From Deltaproteobacteria bacterium (GTDB taxonomy: Bacteria > Myxococcota_A > UBA9160 > UBA4427): DNA of 53,208 nucleotides. Position 1 is the first letter of the stretch. Every line of letters starts with the position of its first letter. Of the stretch, positions 32,025 to 39,904 are shown in pieces. The DNA lies in the NCBI GenBank assembly GCA_029261835.1, contig JAJDAO010000001.1, positions 1 to 53,208 of the forward strand, written 5' to 3'. The position numbers were made by a program, and so were the translations under genes. A model generated the notes under the pieces. It saw nothing but the letters and a program-made list of their open reading frames with translations, was not told the origin of the DNA and ran no database searches.

Positions 32025-33270
32025 GGCCACCGCCCCTCCGGCCGCGGTCTTCCGACCCGAGGAATGCCTGGTTCTCGCGGCCGTCTCGCGCGAGTCGGTG
32101 AGCGACGACGAACTTCGTCTACACCTCCGGAGCGACCGGTTCCCCTGGGACAACGCCGTCCGGTTGGCGACGAGAAACCGGATCGCGGGAGCCGTGGCGC
32201 GCCTGCTCGCCGAGCAGCCGTTCGCGGATTTCGTCGATCCGGCCGTTCACGCCACCTGGCGTGAGATTCGTTCGGCCGCGCTTCTGCGCTCCGCGAAGGC
32301 AGTCCTGCAGCTGCGCCAGCTGGGGAACCTGCTCAACGCCGTGGGAATCGCTCCGCTGCTCTACAAAGGAATCGACGTCCAGGAGCGCTGCTACGACGCC
32401 TCGACGCCGCGCACCTTCGGCGATCTCGACGTCATCGTCAGGTCTGAGGAAGCGGAGCGTGCCGTGGCGGCGATGCTCGACGGTGGATACGTGCCGCTCT
32501 ACGACCTTCCCTTCTCCCAGTACCGGCGCTTCCACCTCCACTATCAGCTTCATCACCCGGAGCGGCCCCACGTCGTCGAACTCCACTGGGCGCTCGACAG
32601 CCCGCTCACGGGCCGCTTCGACGTGATTCCCGAGATCCTCGTTTGCGCGCACCGAGATCGGGAGTTCGGCTGCGATGCATTCCGCGCGAGCGACATCGAT
32701 CTCCTCCTGCTCATCTCGCACCACCTCGAGAAGCACCTGCGCCTCGCAGCGGCGCTCGGGCATCGGACCGGGCGCTTGCGCGCGACGCTCGAGGAAAGCG
32801 GGCTCGTGTGGGTCTTCGACGTCGTCGGCTGGCTGCGCCACTTCACGAACCGGGTTGACGGAGACTCGGTCCTCGCGCGCGCGCGCTCTCTCGCCTCCGA
32901 GCGAGCGCTCGTCTCCTCGCTGCGCCTCGCGATGGATGTCGCGCCCTCCGCGCTTCCGCCGTGGGCCGAGTCGGCGGCGAAAGGCCAGGTCCGCCGTATG
33001 CCACTGTTGTGCCGAGTTCTCTACGCCGACCTGGAGCAACCGGGCGCGGGGTTGCCGCTCGCAGCCCCCGTTCGGCGACTGCTCATGCGGGAGTTGCCGA
33101 TGACAGGCTTCCGCGCGTTGCGCGTCGTCCAGCTGCTCGCGTTCGGTCCGGACTCGGGCCCCGAGTCGCCTGGGGCGCGCGCGCGAATAGCCGCCGCGCT
33201 TCGCTGGACGCGCACTGCCGTTGCCAGCGCGTTCGCCGTGATACGGTGGAAGCTCTTGCGGCGCAGCTGA
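32017..33270 (+). CDS. Nucleotidyltransferase-fold protein (NTP_transf_5 type)
   Basis: A 417-residue protein. LLYKGIDVQERCYDASTPRTFGDLDVIVR contains the conserved K-G and G-D-L-D (136/138) of the minimal nucleotidyltransferase family often found in lasso and related peptide clusters. A His-rich middle (FHLHYQLHHPERPHVVELHWAL) and a helical C-terminal domain follow. Members are presumed to transfer a nucleotide or to act on a phosphorylated peptide. Linkage to an HprK-like kinase is recurrent, so it may act after that enzyme. ATG 32017 overlaps the ABC gene. It ends the cluster, which converges with the archaemetzincin gene. Confidence 0.8.
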   Translation: MREATAPPAAVFRPEECLVLAAVSRESVSDDELRLHLRSDRFPWDNAVRLATRNRIAGAVARLLAEQPFADFVDPAVHATWREIRSAALLRSAKAVLQLRQLGNLLNAVGIAPLLYKGIDVQERCYDASTPRTFGDLDVIVRSEEAERAVAAMLDGGYVPLYDLPFSQYRRFHLHYQLHHPERPHVVELHWALDSPLTGRFDVIPEILVCAHRDREFGCDAFRASDIDLLLLISHHLEKHLRLAAALGHRTGRLRATLEESGLVWVFDVVGWLRHFTNRVDGDSVLARARSLASERALVSSLRLAMDVAPSALPPWAESAAKGQVRRMPLLCRVLYADLEQPGAGLPLAAPVRRLLMRELPMTGFRALRVVQLLAFGPDSGPESPGARARIAAALRWTRTAVASAFAVIRWKLLRRS

Positions 33271-33294
33271 AGACCGGTGCCCCGCCCGCGGTGG

Positions 33295-33312
33295 GAGTCC
33301 GCTTCGGGACTC
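33295..33312. terminator. Weak convergent hairpin
   Basis: GAGTCC and GGACTC pair around a GCTTCG loop between the convergent nucleotidyltransferase and archaemetzincin genes, overlapping the end of the latter by 2 bases. Six base pairs without a U-tract make only a tentative terminator. Confidence 0.35.
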
Positions 33313-33850
33313 AACGAGGCCTCGCCTCTTGCACTGCCCGGTAGCAGCGCCGGCAGAACTGGTCCGACTTGAGATCGATGTCCTCGACGTAGGTGGAGCT
33401 CGTCATGACGCAGCGGTTGTGGTGGCAGTGCATCAGATTGTAGGTGTGCCCCAGCTCGTGAATGGCCTCCTTGCAGAGCCGCTCGAAGAGAAGGTCAGAA
33501 TCGGCGGGCAAGCCGTAGAGCTGGCTATCGAGACGGTAGGTCGACACCGCCGCCGCACGGCCCTCTAGCTGGGCTTCGCCGAAGACGAAGGTGAGGACCG
33601 GGATGAAGAGATCCACCCCGGCGATGCCCAGAACTCGAGCTGTGTCCTTGGGTGTGTCACGCAGCAGTCGCCCCAGCAGGGTGCGCGAATTGTACTGCCC
33701 CCGAGACGAATCAAAGGCCAGCTCTGGATCGAAGCCTGGCGCGTGCTGCTCGACACGCAGATGAAAGACATGGGTCAGCCTGTCAGCCAGGGGCTGCAAG
33801 AGATCCGTCCGGGCGCCGCAATAGATGGGGACGAGCCGCAGGACTTCCAC
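33311..33850 (-). CDS. Archaemetzincin-type zinc metalloprotease
   Basis: A 179-residue protein carrying the archaemetzincin signature HELGHTYNLMHC-x4-C-x-M-x17-CxxC, seen as HELGHTYNLMHC, HHNRC, VM and a final CRRC. The HExxH histidines and the third ligand bind catalytic zinc, and the four cysteines bind a second zinc. Length and the N-terminal half (LRLVPIYCG, then FDPELAFDSSRGQYNS) match the family. No signal peptide, so cytoplasmic. The natural substrate of the family is unknown in bacteria. It starts 3 bases after the sigma-54 activator gene, so it is likely part of the kinase-regulator operon. Confidence 0.93.
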   Translation of the reverse strand: MEVLRLVPIYCGARTDLLQPLADRLTHVFHLRVEQHAPGFDPELAFDSSRGQYNSRTLLGRLLRDTPKDTARVLGIAGVDLFIPVLTFVFGEAQLEGRAAAVSTYRLDSQLYGLPADSDLLFERLCKEAIHELGHTYNLMHCHHNRCVMTSSTYVEDIDLKSDQFCRRCYRAVQEARPR

Positions 33851-33853
33851 TGA

Positions 33854-35197
33854 CTACCGATGAAGACCGTATCTCTTGATCTTGTTATAGACCGTGGCGC
33901 GGTCGATCTGCAGAACCTCGGCGGCTCGAGTGACATTCCATCCCGTGCGCTCGAGCACGGCGGAGATATGACGCTTTTCCACATCCGCGACCGATTCGCC
34001 AACCGTCGTACCGTTCGCCCTCGGCCCCCAAAGTGGAAGATCCCCGGGCTGGATCATGGGTGGGCTGCCCACCACCATGGCTCGTTCGATGGCGTTGGAC
34101 AGCTCGCGCACGTTCCCCGGCCAGTCATAGGCCACGAGGAGATCCATCGCGGCAGGGCTGATCTCGCTGATCCGCTTGTCCATCTGCCGCGAGAAGCGAT
34201 CGAGGAAGTGGTTGACCAACAGCGGGATGTCCGAGCGGCGGGTCCGCAGTGGCGGGGCGTCGATGGTGAAGACATTGATTCGATAGTAGAAGTCTTCTCG
34301 GAAGCGCCGTTCCTCCACGGCCTTCTCCAGATCCTCGTTGGTCGCGCACACGACCCGAAAGCTCACTTTGATCGGCCGCGAACCGCCGACGCGAGTGATC
34401 TCCTTGGTCTCCAAGACCCGCAGCAGATCGACCTGCATCTTGGGATTGATGGCCCCGACCTCGTCGAGGAAGAGCGTCCCGCCGTCCGCCATCTCGATCT
34501 TGCCCTTGCGACGATGCTGGGCCCCGGTGAAGGCTCCCTTCTCGTGACCGAAGAGCTCGCTCTCGAGGAGGTTCTCCGACAGGGCGCCGCAGTTGACGGG
34601 GACGATGGGGAAGTAGCGTCGCTGACTATTGGCATGGATCGCGCGGGCGATGAGCTCCTTGCCCGTGCCGCTCTCCCCGAGGATGAGCACCGTGGCGTCG
34701 GTGGAAGCCACGTGCTGGACGAGCTCCATGACCTTCTGCATGGCCGGGCTGTCGCCGACGATGGTGTCCACGGACACCAGCTCGTCGATGGTCTCGCGCA
34801 GCTGGATGTTCTCCTGCCTGAGGCGTTTCTGCTCGAGCGCCCGCAGGACCAGGTGGCTGAGCTCGTCTGGCTCGATTGGCTTGGTGACGTAGTCGAAGGC
34901 GCCCGACTTGAGCGCGCGGACTGCCGTCTCAACCGAGGCGAAGGCGGTAATCATGATCACGGCGGTCTCGGGCTCGATACGGTGGATGTGCTCCTGGAGC
35001 TCCATGCCGTCCATCCCGGGCATCTTGATGTCGAGGAAGACCACGTCGAAGTGATGATCCTGCATCGCCTTGAGGGCTTCGGTCGCATTCTCAGCCGCCC
35101 GAACCTCATAGCCATCCTTCAGGAACCAGTTATAGAGGGAGTCGCGGACGGAGAATTCATCGTCCACCACCAGGATGCTGCCCGATAGAGTTGCCAT
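33854..35197 (-). CDS. NtrC-type sigma-54-dependent response regulator
   Basis: A 447-residue protein with three domains. The receiver (1-125) carries D11-D12-D13/E in VVDDEF, phosphoacceptor Asp56 in FLDIKMPGMDG and Lys in YVTKP. The AAA+ domain (about 145-380) has GESGTGKE, the GAFTGA loop that contacts sigma-54, and the Walker B GGTLFLDEVG. The C-terminal Fis-type helix-turn-helix is NVTRAAEVLQIDRATVYNKIKRYGL. All activator motifs are intact. It is 36 bases downstream of the haem-motif kinase gene and is its probable partner. Likely targets are the two sigma-54 promoters on the opposite strand at 37.07 and 38.11 kb, with the paired palindromes at 37,981-38,017 as binding sites. Confidence 0.95.
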   Translation of the reverse strand: MATLSGSILVVDDEFSVRDSLYNWFLKDGYEVRAAENATEALKAMQDHHFDVVFLDIKMPGMDGMELQEHIHRIEPETAVIMITAFASVETAVRALKSGAFDYVTKPIEPDELSHLVLRALEQKRLRQENIQLRETIDELVSVDTIVGDSPAMQKVMELVQHVASTDATVLILGESGTGKELIARAIHANSQRRYFPIVPVNCGALSENLLESELFGHEKGAFTGAQHRRKGKIEMADGGTLFLDEVGAINPKMQVDLLRVLETKEITRVGGSRPIKVSFRVVCATNEDLEKAVEERRFREDFYYRINVFTIDAPPLRTRRSDIPLLVNHFLDRFSRQMDKRISEISPAAMDLLVAYDWPGNVRELSNAIERAMVVGSPPMIQPGDLPLWGPRANGTTVGESVADVEKRHISAVLERTGWNVTRAAEVLQIDRATVYNKIKRYGLHR

Positions 35198-35233
35198 GGT
35201 GTGCGCCTCCTCTCTACTTCTCTCGATCCTTCG

Positions 35234-36889
35234 TCATGCCGTCGAAAACTGTATCCCCGAAGCCGCCGCGACCTGCTCGTCCCTGACCGCGGGCCGCCGT
35301 GGCAGCTTGATATGGAAGACGGTGCCGCGGTCGACATGCGACTCCACGGTGATATCACCCCCGTGCCGCTGCAGGATGCCGTAGACCACCGCCAGACCGA
35401 GACCGGCGCCGCTCTCCTGCTCCTTGGTCGTAAAGAAGGGCTCGAAGATCTGCGGCAATACCTCGACAGGAATCCCCACTCCGGTGTCGCCGACATCGAT
35501 CTGGATCTCGTTGTCATCTCCCGTGAGCCGCACAGAGAGCTCCCCGTCTCCACCATTCGTTGTCATGGCCTCGACGGCATTGACGAATAGGGCCACCAGC
35601 GCCTGCTGGAGCTGACCGCCATCGGCCACGATCTGGCTATTGCCACTCAAGAGCTCGCTCTGCAGCCTCACGCCGCTGATTTCGAGGTGGTGTCTCAGCA
35701 GCATCAGGCTTCGCTCCACGATCTCGTTGAGATCCACGGGCGCCATCTCCGCACCCTTGCGACGCGCGAAGAGCAGCAGATTCTTGACGATGCCGCCGCA
35801 GCGAGTGCACTCCTTCTCCATCAGGATCAGATAGCGCTCCAATTCTTCGCGGGTCTCGGCAGCAAGCGGCTGCGTCCCGATCTCCCGCCTCACCAGCCGC
35901 GCATAGGTGAGGATGCCACTCAGCGGATTGTTGAGCTCGTGAGCCACGGTGGCGGAGAGCTTGCCGAGGGAGGACATCTTCTCCATATGGAGCACCTGTC
36001 GCTGGGCCCGCCTGAGCTCCTCCGTCTTCTCGACCACCTTGTCCTCGAGCGTCTGCGACCACTCCGTCACTTCCTTGCGCGCCGCGCTGAGATCCTCGGC
36101 CATCCTATTGAAAGCCTGCCCCAGCTGAGCCAGCTCGTGCTGGCCCCGCACTTCGATGCGGGTCTCGAGCTCACCACTGGCGATCCTTTGGGTTCCCTCC
36201 TGGAGCCGGAAGACCGGCCAGTGGACCATCTGCCGGATGAATACTGCTGCCACAATGCCAACGATGGAGATCAGGGCGAGCGTCGTCCAGAAGAGCTGCT
36301 GCTGCGCCGTATCGACCGCTGCATCCAGAGGTGCCATCGACATCTCTACGTCGAGCACACCCAGCACTCTCTGATCGGCCGGATGGGCGTGGCACTCGCT
36401 ATTGGAGCAGGCCGGCTCGTTCTCGATGACGGTCAGGTGGCGGAGGACTTCGGGGCCGCCGGCGATGCGGGTGAGGCTGCTCCGCTCGAGGACGGCGGTG
36501 TCTGCCGTCGCGAGCTCCCCGTGGCAGCTGCGGCAGGTGTCCGAGTCGAGCTCGATCTCGTTCCCGGTCTCCGCTGGGTGGGCGGACATGACGATGGCGC
36601 CTTCCTTGTCGTAGACCCGTATGGCGGCAACCTCCGGGTCCTCGGCGAGCCGCTCGATGGTGGCCTGCACCTCCTCCTTCAAGTTGAGCAGCATGCCATC
36701 GTGGGTCGCGCGCTTGATCAGACCGCTACAGCGGCTGACGTCAGCGCGGACAAAACCCACAAAGTGCTCTTTGGTCGAGCGGAAGCTGAGCGCCGTGTGA
36801 ATCGCGAGGACGATACCCACGGTGAGAAAGAGGGGGAGAACGAGTCGGAAGCCCAGAGACTGGAGAACGGTGCGGAGCTTTGCACCCAT
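35234..36889 (-). CDS. Membrane histidine kinase with c-type haem motifs in its sensor domain
   Basis: A 551-residue protein from ATG 36889, which has GGAGGTG upstream; 28 extra residues from an upstream start have no site. Helix 1 is about 13-33, then a periplasmic domain (35-197) with C119-RS-C122-H123 (CxxCH) and C161-SNSE-C166-H167 (CX4CH). A second helix (198-219), HAMP (about 220-272), a coiled coil, the H-box AHELNNPL (His317) and HATPase motifs (NAVEAM, DTGVGIP, GAGLGLAVVYGI) follow. Two covalent haems in the sensor would suit sensing of redox state, oxygen or NO. The CX4CH spacing is unusual but known in multihaem cytochromes. It is the first gene of the operon with the activator and the archaemetzincin. 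Confidence 0.93.
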   Translation of the reverse strand: MGAKLRTVLQSLGFRLVLPLFLTVGIVLAIHTALSFRSTKEHFVGFVRADVSRCSGLIKRATHDGMLLNLKEEVQATIERLAEDPEVAAIRVYDKEGAIVMSAHPAETGNEIELDSDTCRSCHGELATADTAVLERSSLTRIAGGPEVLRHLTVIENEPACSNSECHAHPADQRVLGVLDVEMSMAPLDAAVDTAQQQLFWTTLALISIVGIVAAVFIRQMVHWPVFRLQEGTQRIASGELETRIEVRGQHELAQLGQAFNRMAEDLSAARKEVTEWSQTLEDKVVEKTEELRRAQRQVLHMEKMSSLGKLSATVAHELNNPLSGILTYARLVRREIGTQPLAAETREELERYLILMEKECTRCGGIVKNLLLFARRKGAEMAPVDLNEIVERSLMLLRHHLEISGVRLQSELLSGNSQIVADGGQLQQALVALFVNAVEAMTTNGGDGELSVRLTGDDNEIQIDVGDTGVGIPVEVLPQIFEPFFTTKEQESGAGLGLAVVYGILQRHGGDITVESHVDRGTVFHIKLPRRPAVRDEQVAAASGIQFSTA

Positions 36890-37240
36890 GGTCACCTCCA
36901 TCGTGACGAATGTGACGAAGCGGAGGTGGCGCGTATGGATACGAGAGTAGCACGCCGTTGCCGGATAATTCAACGGTCCGTCGCGAATCTCAACAAGTCC
37001 AGCTCACGCCGTCATCTGCCCGGCAAGCTCCAAGTGCCTGCTTGTACCGGGCATTAGCGACGATCTTTGCGCCTGGTTCCCAATTTGCAAAGAAGTGGGT
37101 GGGAGGAAAGAAGTGGAGGAGAAGCAGAGCGAATGCAGCAGCGCCGTCGCTTGAACGACACATGTTGCGGTAATGCTGCGAACCCCTTGGCCATGTCGTC
37201 CGCGACACCGACCGAGTCGAGTAGCCAAGCGAGACACATC
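36890..37240. other. 351-base divergent regulatory region
   Basis: It lies between the kinase operon (minus) and the GcvH-like gene (plus). It contains an inverted repeat CCGTTG-N10-CAACGG (36955-36976), a sigma-54 promoter at 37,074-37,089 and a purine-rich GGAGGAG near 37,115. An in-frame ATG at 37133 or 37193 could give a longer product of the downstream gene, so part of this interval may be coding. No other gene is seen. Confidence 0.55.
37074..37089 (+). promoter_or_regulatory. Sigma-54 promoter of the first GcvH-like gene
   Basis: TGGTTCC-N4-TTGCA with GG at 37075-37076 and GC at 37087-37088, exactly 10 bases apart. The predicted start is near 37100. It is oriented towards the GcvH-like gene and divergent from the gene for its likely activator. 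Confidence 0.7.
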
Positions 37241-37969
37241 ATGCCCAACCCGACTGCCCACGAAAACGCCGAACCCTGCGTCTGGATGAGCGCGGGCCTG
37301 ATCGACTACAAGCTATGCGACCGCGACTTCGACTGTGAGCGCTGCCCGCTCGATGCCGCACTGCGGGGTGAGTCGCTGGAGAGTCCCAGCCGCCGAGCCC
37401 TGTTGGGACCCAGTCTCAGCTGCGTCTTTCCCGACAATCGCCTCTATTCCAGCGGCCACATCTGGATCCAGGAGCTCGAGAGCAATGGCAAGCGGGCCCT
37501 GCGGCTCGGCGTCGACACCTTTGCGGCCGCCGCCATCGGCCAATGCAGTGGAATCAGCTGGGGGGCCTCTAATCGCCGGCTACAGGCACGAGAGACCGTT
37601 TGCGAGATCGATCTCGGGCTGGGTCTCCTGCCGCTGCGCACGCCCGTCTGCGGGCGGGTGGTAGAAGGTAATCAAGCGCTTCTGCTCGATCCGAGCCTAC
37701 TCATCACGGCACCGTATGGAGAGGGCTGGATCCTGGACCTCGCGGTGGACGGCACACCCGACCTCGAGGAGATGCTGTCGGCCGAAGCAGCCCGGGAGCA
37801 GGCCGGGCTCGATCTGCGCAGGTTTCGACGCCGCGTTGCCCTGCAGCTCTTCGCGGCCACGAGCGCCGTGGGCCCAAGCCTGGCGGACGGGGGCGAGCTG
37901 CTCACCGACCTTCGCCAGATGCTGGGTGGCCAGAGCTACCTGGAGCTGCTCCGGGATCTGGTCCACTGA
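37241..37969 (+). CDS. GcvH-like protein with N-terminal Cys motif, no lipoyl lysine
   Basis: A 242-residue protein. The N-terminus CVWMSAGLIDYKLCDRDFDCERCPLDAAL holds four cysteines (the CVWM cysteine and three in LCDRDFDCERC), possibly a metal site. Residues about 65-175 follow the biotinyl-lipoyl beta-barrel plan of glycine cleavage H protein (RLYSSGHIWIQELE, TPVCGRVVEGNQALLLDPSLL, PYGEGWILDL). The lysine eight residues before the turn Pro is Leu here, so lipoylation is not expected. The protein is a scaffold or regulator, not a carrier, or binds something else. ATG 37241 is the conservative start; ATG 37193 and 37133 are in frame. It lies behind a sigma-54 promoter at 37.07 kb. Confidence 0.75.
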   Translation: MPNPTAHENAEPCVWMSAGLIDYKLCDRDFDCERCPLDAALRGESLESPSRRALLGPSLSCVFPDNRLYSSGHIWIQELESNGKRALRLGVDTFAAAAIGQCSGISWGASNRRLQARETVCEIDLGLGLLPLRTPVCGRVVEGNQALLLDPSLLITAPYGEGWILDLAVDGTPDLEEMLSAEAAREQAGLDLRRFRRRVALQLFAATSAVGPSLADGGELLTDLRQMLGGQSYLELLRDLVH

Positions 37970-37980
37970 AGCGCCGATCT

Positions 37981-38017
37981 GTCGAATACTTCGACTGTCC
38001 TGTCGAACATCTCGACA
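37981..38017 (+). promoter_or_regulatory. Paired palindromic upstream activator sites
   Basis: Two dyads, GTCGAA-TAC-TTCGAC (37981-37995) and TGTCGA-ACATC-TCGACA (38001-38017), share the TCGA core and are centred 21 bases apart, two helical turns. They lie about 100-130 bases upstream of the sigma-54 promoter at 38.11 kb, the classic position for an NtrC-family hexamer. Confidence 0.75.
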
Positions 38018-38112
38018 CATGGAATCACCAAATACAGCTCGAACCTTGGCTCTGGAGAGAACAACCTCATGTTTTCAACCAGTTACAGCATGACGAAATA
38101 TGCGCATGCAGA

Positions 38113-38128
38113 TGGTGCGCGGTTTGCA
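38113..38128 (+). promoter_or_regulatory. Sigma-54 promoter of the HybA/HybB/GcvH-like operon
   Basis: TGGTGCG-N4-TTGCA with GG at 38114-38115 and GC at 38126-38127, 10 bases apart. The predicted start near 38140 is about 50 bases before ATG 38189. Confidence 0.82.
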
Positions 38129-38188
38129 ATCCATCTCTTCGGGTCGGGTGATTGATCCCTGATCCGGGCAATAGGAAAGGAGATAGCC

Positions 38189-38971
38189 ATGAGACGCATT
38201 CCGATGCCGCTGAAGGAGGGATTCATGATCGCGGGGGCCGTCGGGCTCTTGGTCGTCGCCTTTCCGCTGATCTTCCTGCTGTTCTTCACGATGCGATTCG
38301 TCCTGGTGATTGGAGGCGGTGTAGCGCTGATGGGCGCCGCTCTGGCATACGCCTTCAGTCCGGCGGTTCGCGACTGGCTCAAGATCCAGGGCGAGCAGCA
38401 GTTCAGCTACAACGGTCTCCGGCTGGCCACGAATATCGCCGTCCACCCGAGCCACAGCTGGGCACGGATCGAGCCGGAAGATGTGGTTGTTGGGGCCGAC
38501 GACTTCGTGCAGGCCACGCTGGGCCCCGTCGAGGCGGTGGAGCTGCCTCCGTTGGGAAGCCGGATGGACCAGGGCGGCCGTGCCTTCAGCCTACGGCGCG
38601 GTAACCGCAAGGTGGACGTTCGCGCGCCGATCTCGGGAACAGTGGTCGCCTGCAATGAGAAGCTGCTGGACCGGCCGCAGCTGGTCAACGAAGAGCCCTT
38701 CGCAGCAGGCTGGGCCGTGCGGCTGCAAGGCGACAACGTGCGCGAGGATCGGAGACTTCTGCTGCGTGGGAAGCGAGCCCGAAGCTGGTTCCGCGAGGAG
38801 ATCGATCGGCTGATCGGGACCTCGCTCTCCGAGGACGCACTCATGCCCAGCCTGCCCGATGGTGGAGCGCTGGTAAACGCGCTGTACCTCCAGATCGATG
38901 ACGAGGCCTGGAAGAAGCTGAGAGAGACCTCTCTCGAGGTGGATACACCGAAGCGGGTAGACCGGCCCTAG
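38189..38971 (+). CDS. Membrane-anchored GcvH-like protein lacking the lipoyl lysine
   Basis: A 260-residue protein with two N-terminal helices (about 12-35 and 37-57) and a following GcvH-type barrel (about 83-185). HSWARIEPEDVVVGADDFVQATLG, RKVDVRAPISGTVVACNEKLLDRPQLV and PFAAGWAVRLQ align with the H-protein. The attachment lysine position (eight before the turn Pro) is Asn; a Lys two residues further on is unlikely to be recognised. A helical C-terminal extension follows. GGAAAGGAG precedes the ATG. It is the first gene of the sigma-54 operon. Its N-terminal 75 residues are closely repeated in the small gene at 41.93 kb. A role as membrane scaffold next to the quinone-linked proteins downstream is inferred. 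Confidence 0.8.
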   Translation: MRRIPMPLKEGFMIAGAVGLLVVAFPLIFLLFFTMRFVLVIGGGVALMGAALAYAFSPAVRDWLKIQGEQQFSYNGLRLATNIAVHPSHSWARIEPEDVVVGADDFVQATLGPVEAVELPPLGSRMDQGGRAFSLRRGNRKVDVRAPISGTVVACNEKLLDRPQLVNEEPFAAGWAVRLQGDNVREDRRLLLRGKRARSWFREEIDRLIGTSLSEDALMPSLPDGGALVNALYLQIDDEAWKKLRETSLEVDTPKRVDRP

Positions 38972-39021
38972 CAGCAGGTCGCCCAAAACTGTCGGTCTCT
39001 AAGGATGGAAGGACAGAAGTC

Positions 39022-39903
39022 ATGGAGCGACGGGAATTTCTCAAGCTGGTGGGTGCGCTGGGAGCCACTGCCGTTGCAGGACCGGAGCGCGCCGAGGCGA
39101 GTGCAACCGAGTTGGAGGACAGCTACGGCGTTCTGCTGGATGTGAGCCAGTGCGATGGTTGTCGTACCTGTGAGCTCGCCTGCGCAGAGACCAACGGGCT
39201 GCCAGAGCCGGAGTACGACGAGGACACTCTGGACGAGATCGTGCGGCCGACCTCGGAGACGCAGTGGTCCGTGGTCAACTGCTTCGACACCAGCGCCGGC
39301 GACGTCTACGTCAAGAAGCAGTGCATGCACTGCAGCACACCCGCATGTGCTTCCGCCTGCCTCACCAAGGCCCTCCTCAAGACGGAGGAAGGCCCGGTGA
39401 TCTGGCGGGAAGACAAGTGCATGGGGTGCAGGTTCTGCATGCTCTCCTGCCCCTTCGACGTACCCAAGTTCGAGTACGACAGCGCCAATCCGCGCATTCA
39501 GAAGTGTCGCATGTGCTGGGAGCGTCAAATCGAAGGAGAGATGCCGGCCTGCGTGGAGGAGTGCCCAAGCGATGCGATGGTCTTCGGCAAGCGGAGCGAG
39601 CTCCTGGAGATCGCCCGCGAGCGCATCCACCAGAATCCGGGTGACTACGTCTCCCATATCTACGGCGAGCACGAAGCGGGTGGCACCGGTTGGCTCTACA
39701 TCTCACCGGTGCCCTTCGAAGAGCTCGGGTTTCGCACCGACCTGGGAGAGAAGGCCTACCCGGAGTATGTGCGTCCGTTCCTCACCACCGTACCAGTCGT
39801 CCTGATCATGTGGCCAGCTTTCCTGCTTGCCCTGCGGCAGGCCACCGGACCGGTGGCAGAAGAAACTGTCGACGCGGACCACACGCAGCAAATGGAGGTA
39901 TGA
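39022..39903 (+). CDS. HybA/NrfC-like 4Fe-4S electron-transfer protein
   Basis: A 293-residue protein. The RREFLKLVGALGATAVAG start is a Tat-like signal, pointing to the periplasm. Four Cys groups suit up to four [4Fe-4S] clusters: CDGCRTCELAC, CMHCSTPACASAC, CMGCRFCMLSC with CPFD, and CRMCWERQ with CVEECPSDAMVFG. The C-terminal hydrophobic helix (VPVVLIMWPAFLLAL) matches the anchor of HybA and related ferredoxin subunits. Such subunits pass electrons between a periplasmic catalytic protein and a quinone-reactive NrfD/HybB partner, which is the next gene (1 base downstream). No catalytic hydrogenase, molybdopterin or cytochrome subunit is in the window. Confidence 0.93.
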   Translation: MERREFLKLVGALGATAVAGPERAEASATELEDSYGVLLDVSQCDGCRTCELACAETNGLPEPEYDEDTLDEIVRPTSETQWSVVNCFDTSAGDVYVKKQCMHCSTPACASACLTKALLKTEEGPVIWREDKCMGCRFCMLSCPFDVPKFEYDSANPRIQKCRMCWERQIEGEMPACVEECPSDAMVFGKRSELLEIARERIHQNPGDYVSHIYGEHEAGGTGWLYISPVPFEELGFRTDLGEKAYPEYVRPFLTTVPVVLIMWPAFLLALRQATGPVAEETVDADHTQQMEV

Positions 39904-39904
39904 G

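Noticed and set aside
23333..33270. Calling the RiPP cluster a lasso peptide locus
   Set aside because: The kinase, nucleotidyltransferase and PqqD-like protein recall lasso loci, but there is no asparagine-synthetase-like cyclase or transglutaminase-like protease, and two radical SAM enzymes are present instead.
37033..37052. Sigma-54 promoter on the minus strand for the kinase operon (GG-N10-GC in reverse near the GCCCGGCAAGCTCC stretch)
   Set aside because: Only the GG and GC pair fit; the bases around the -12 element (CGGGC) are far from TTGC.
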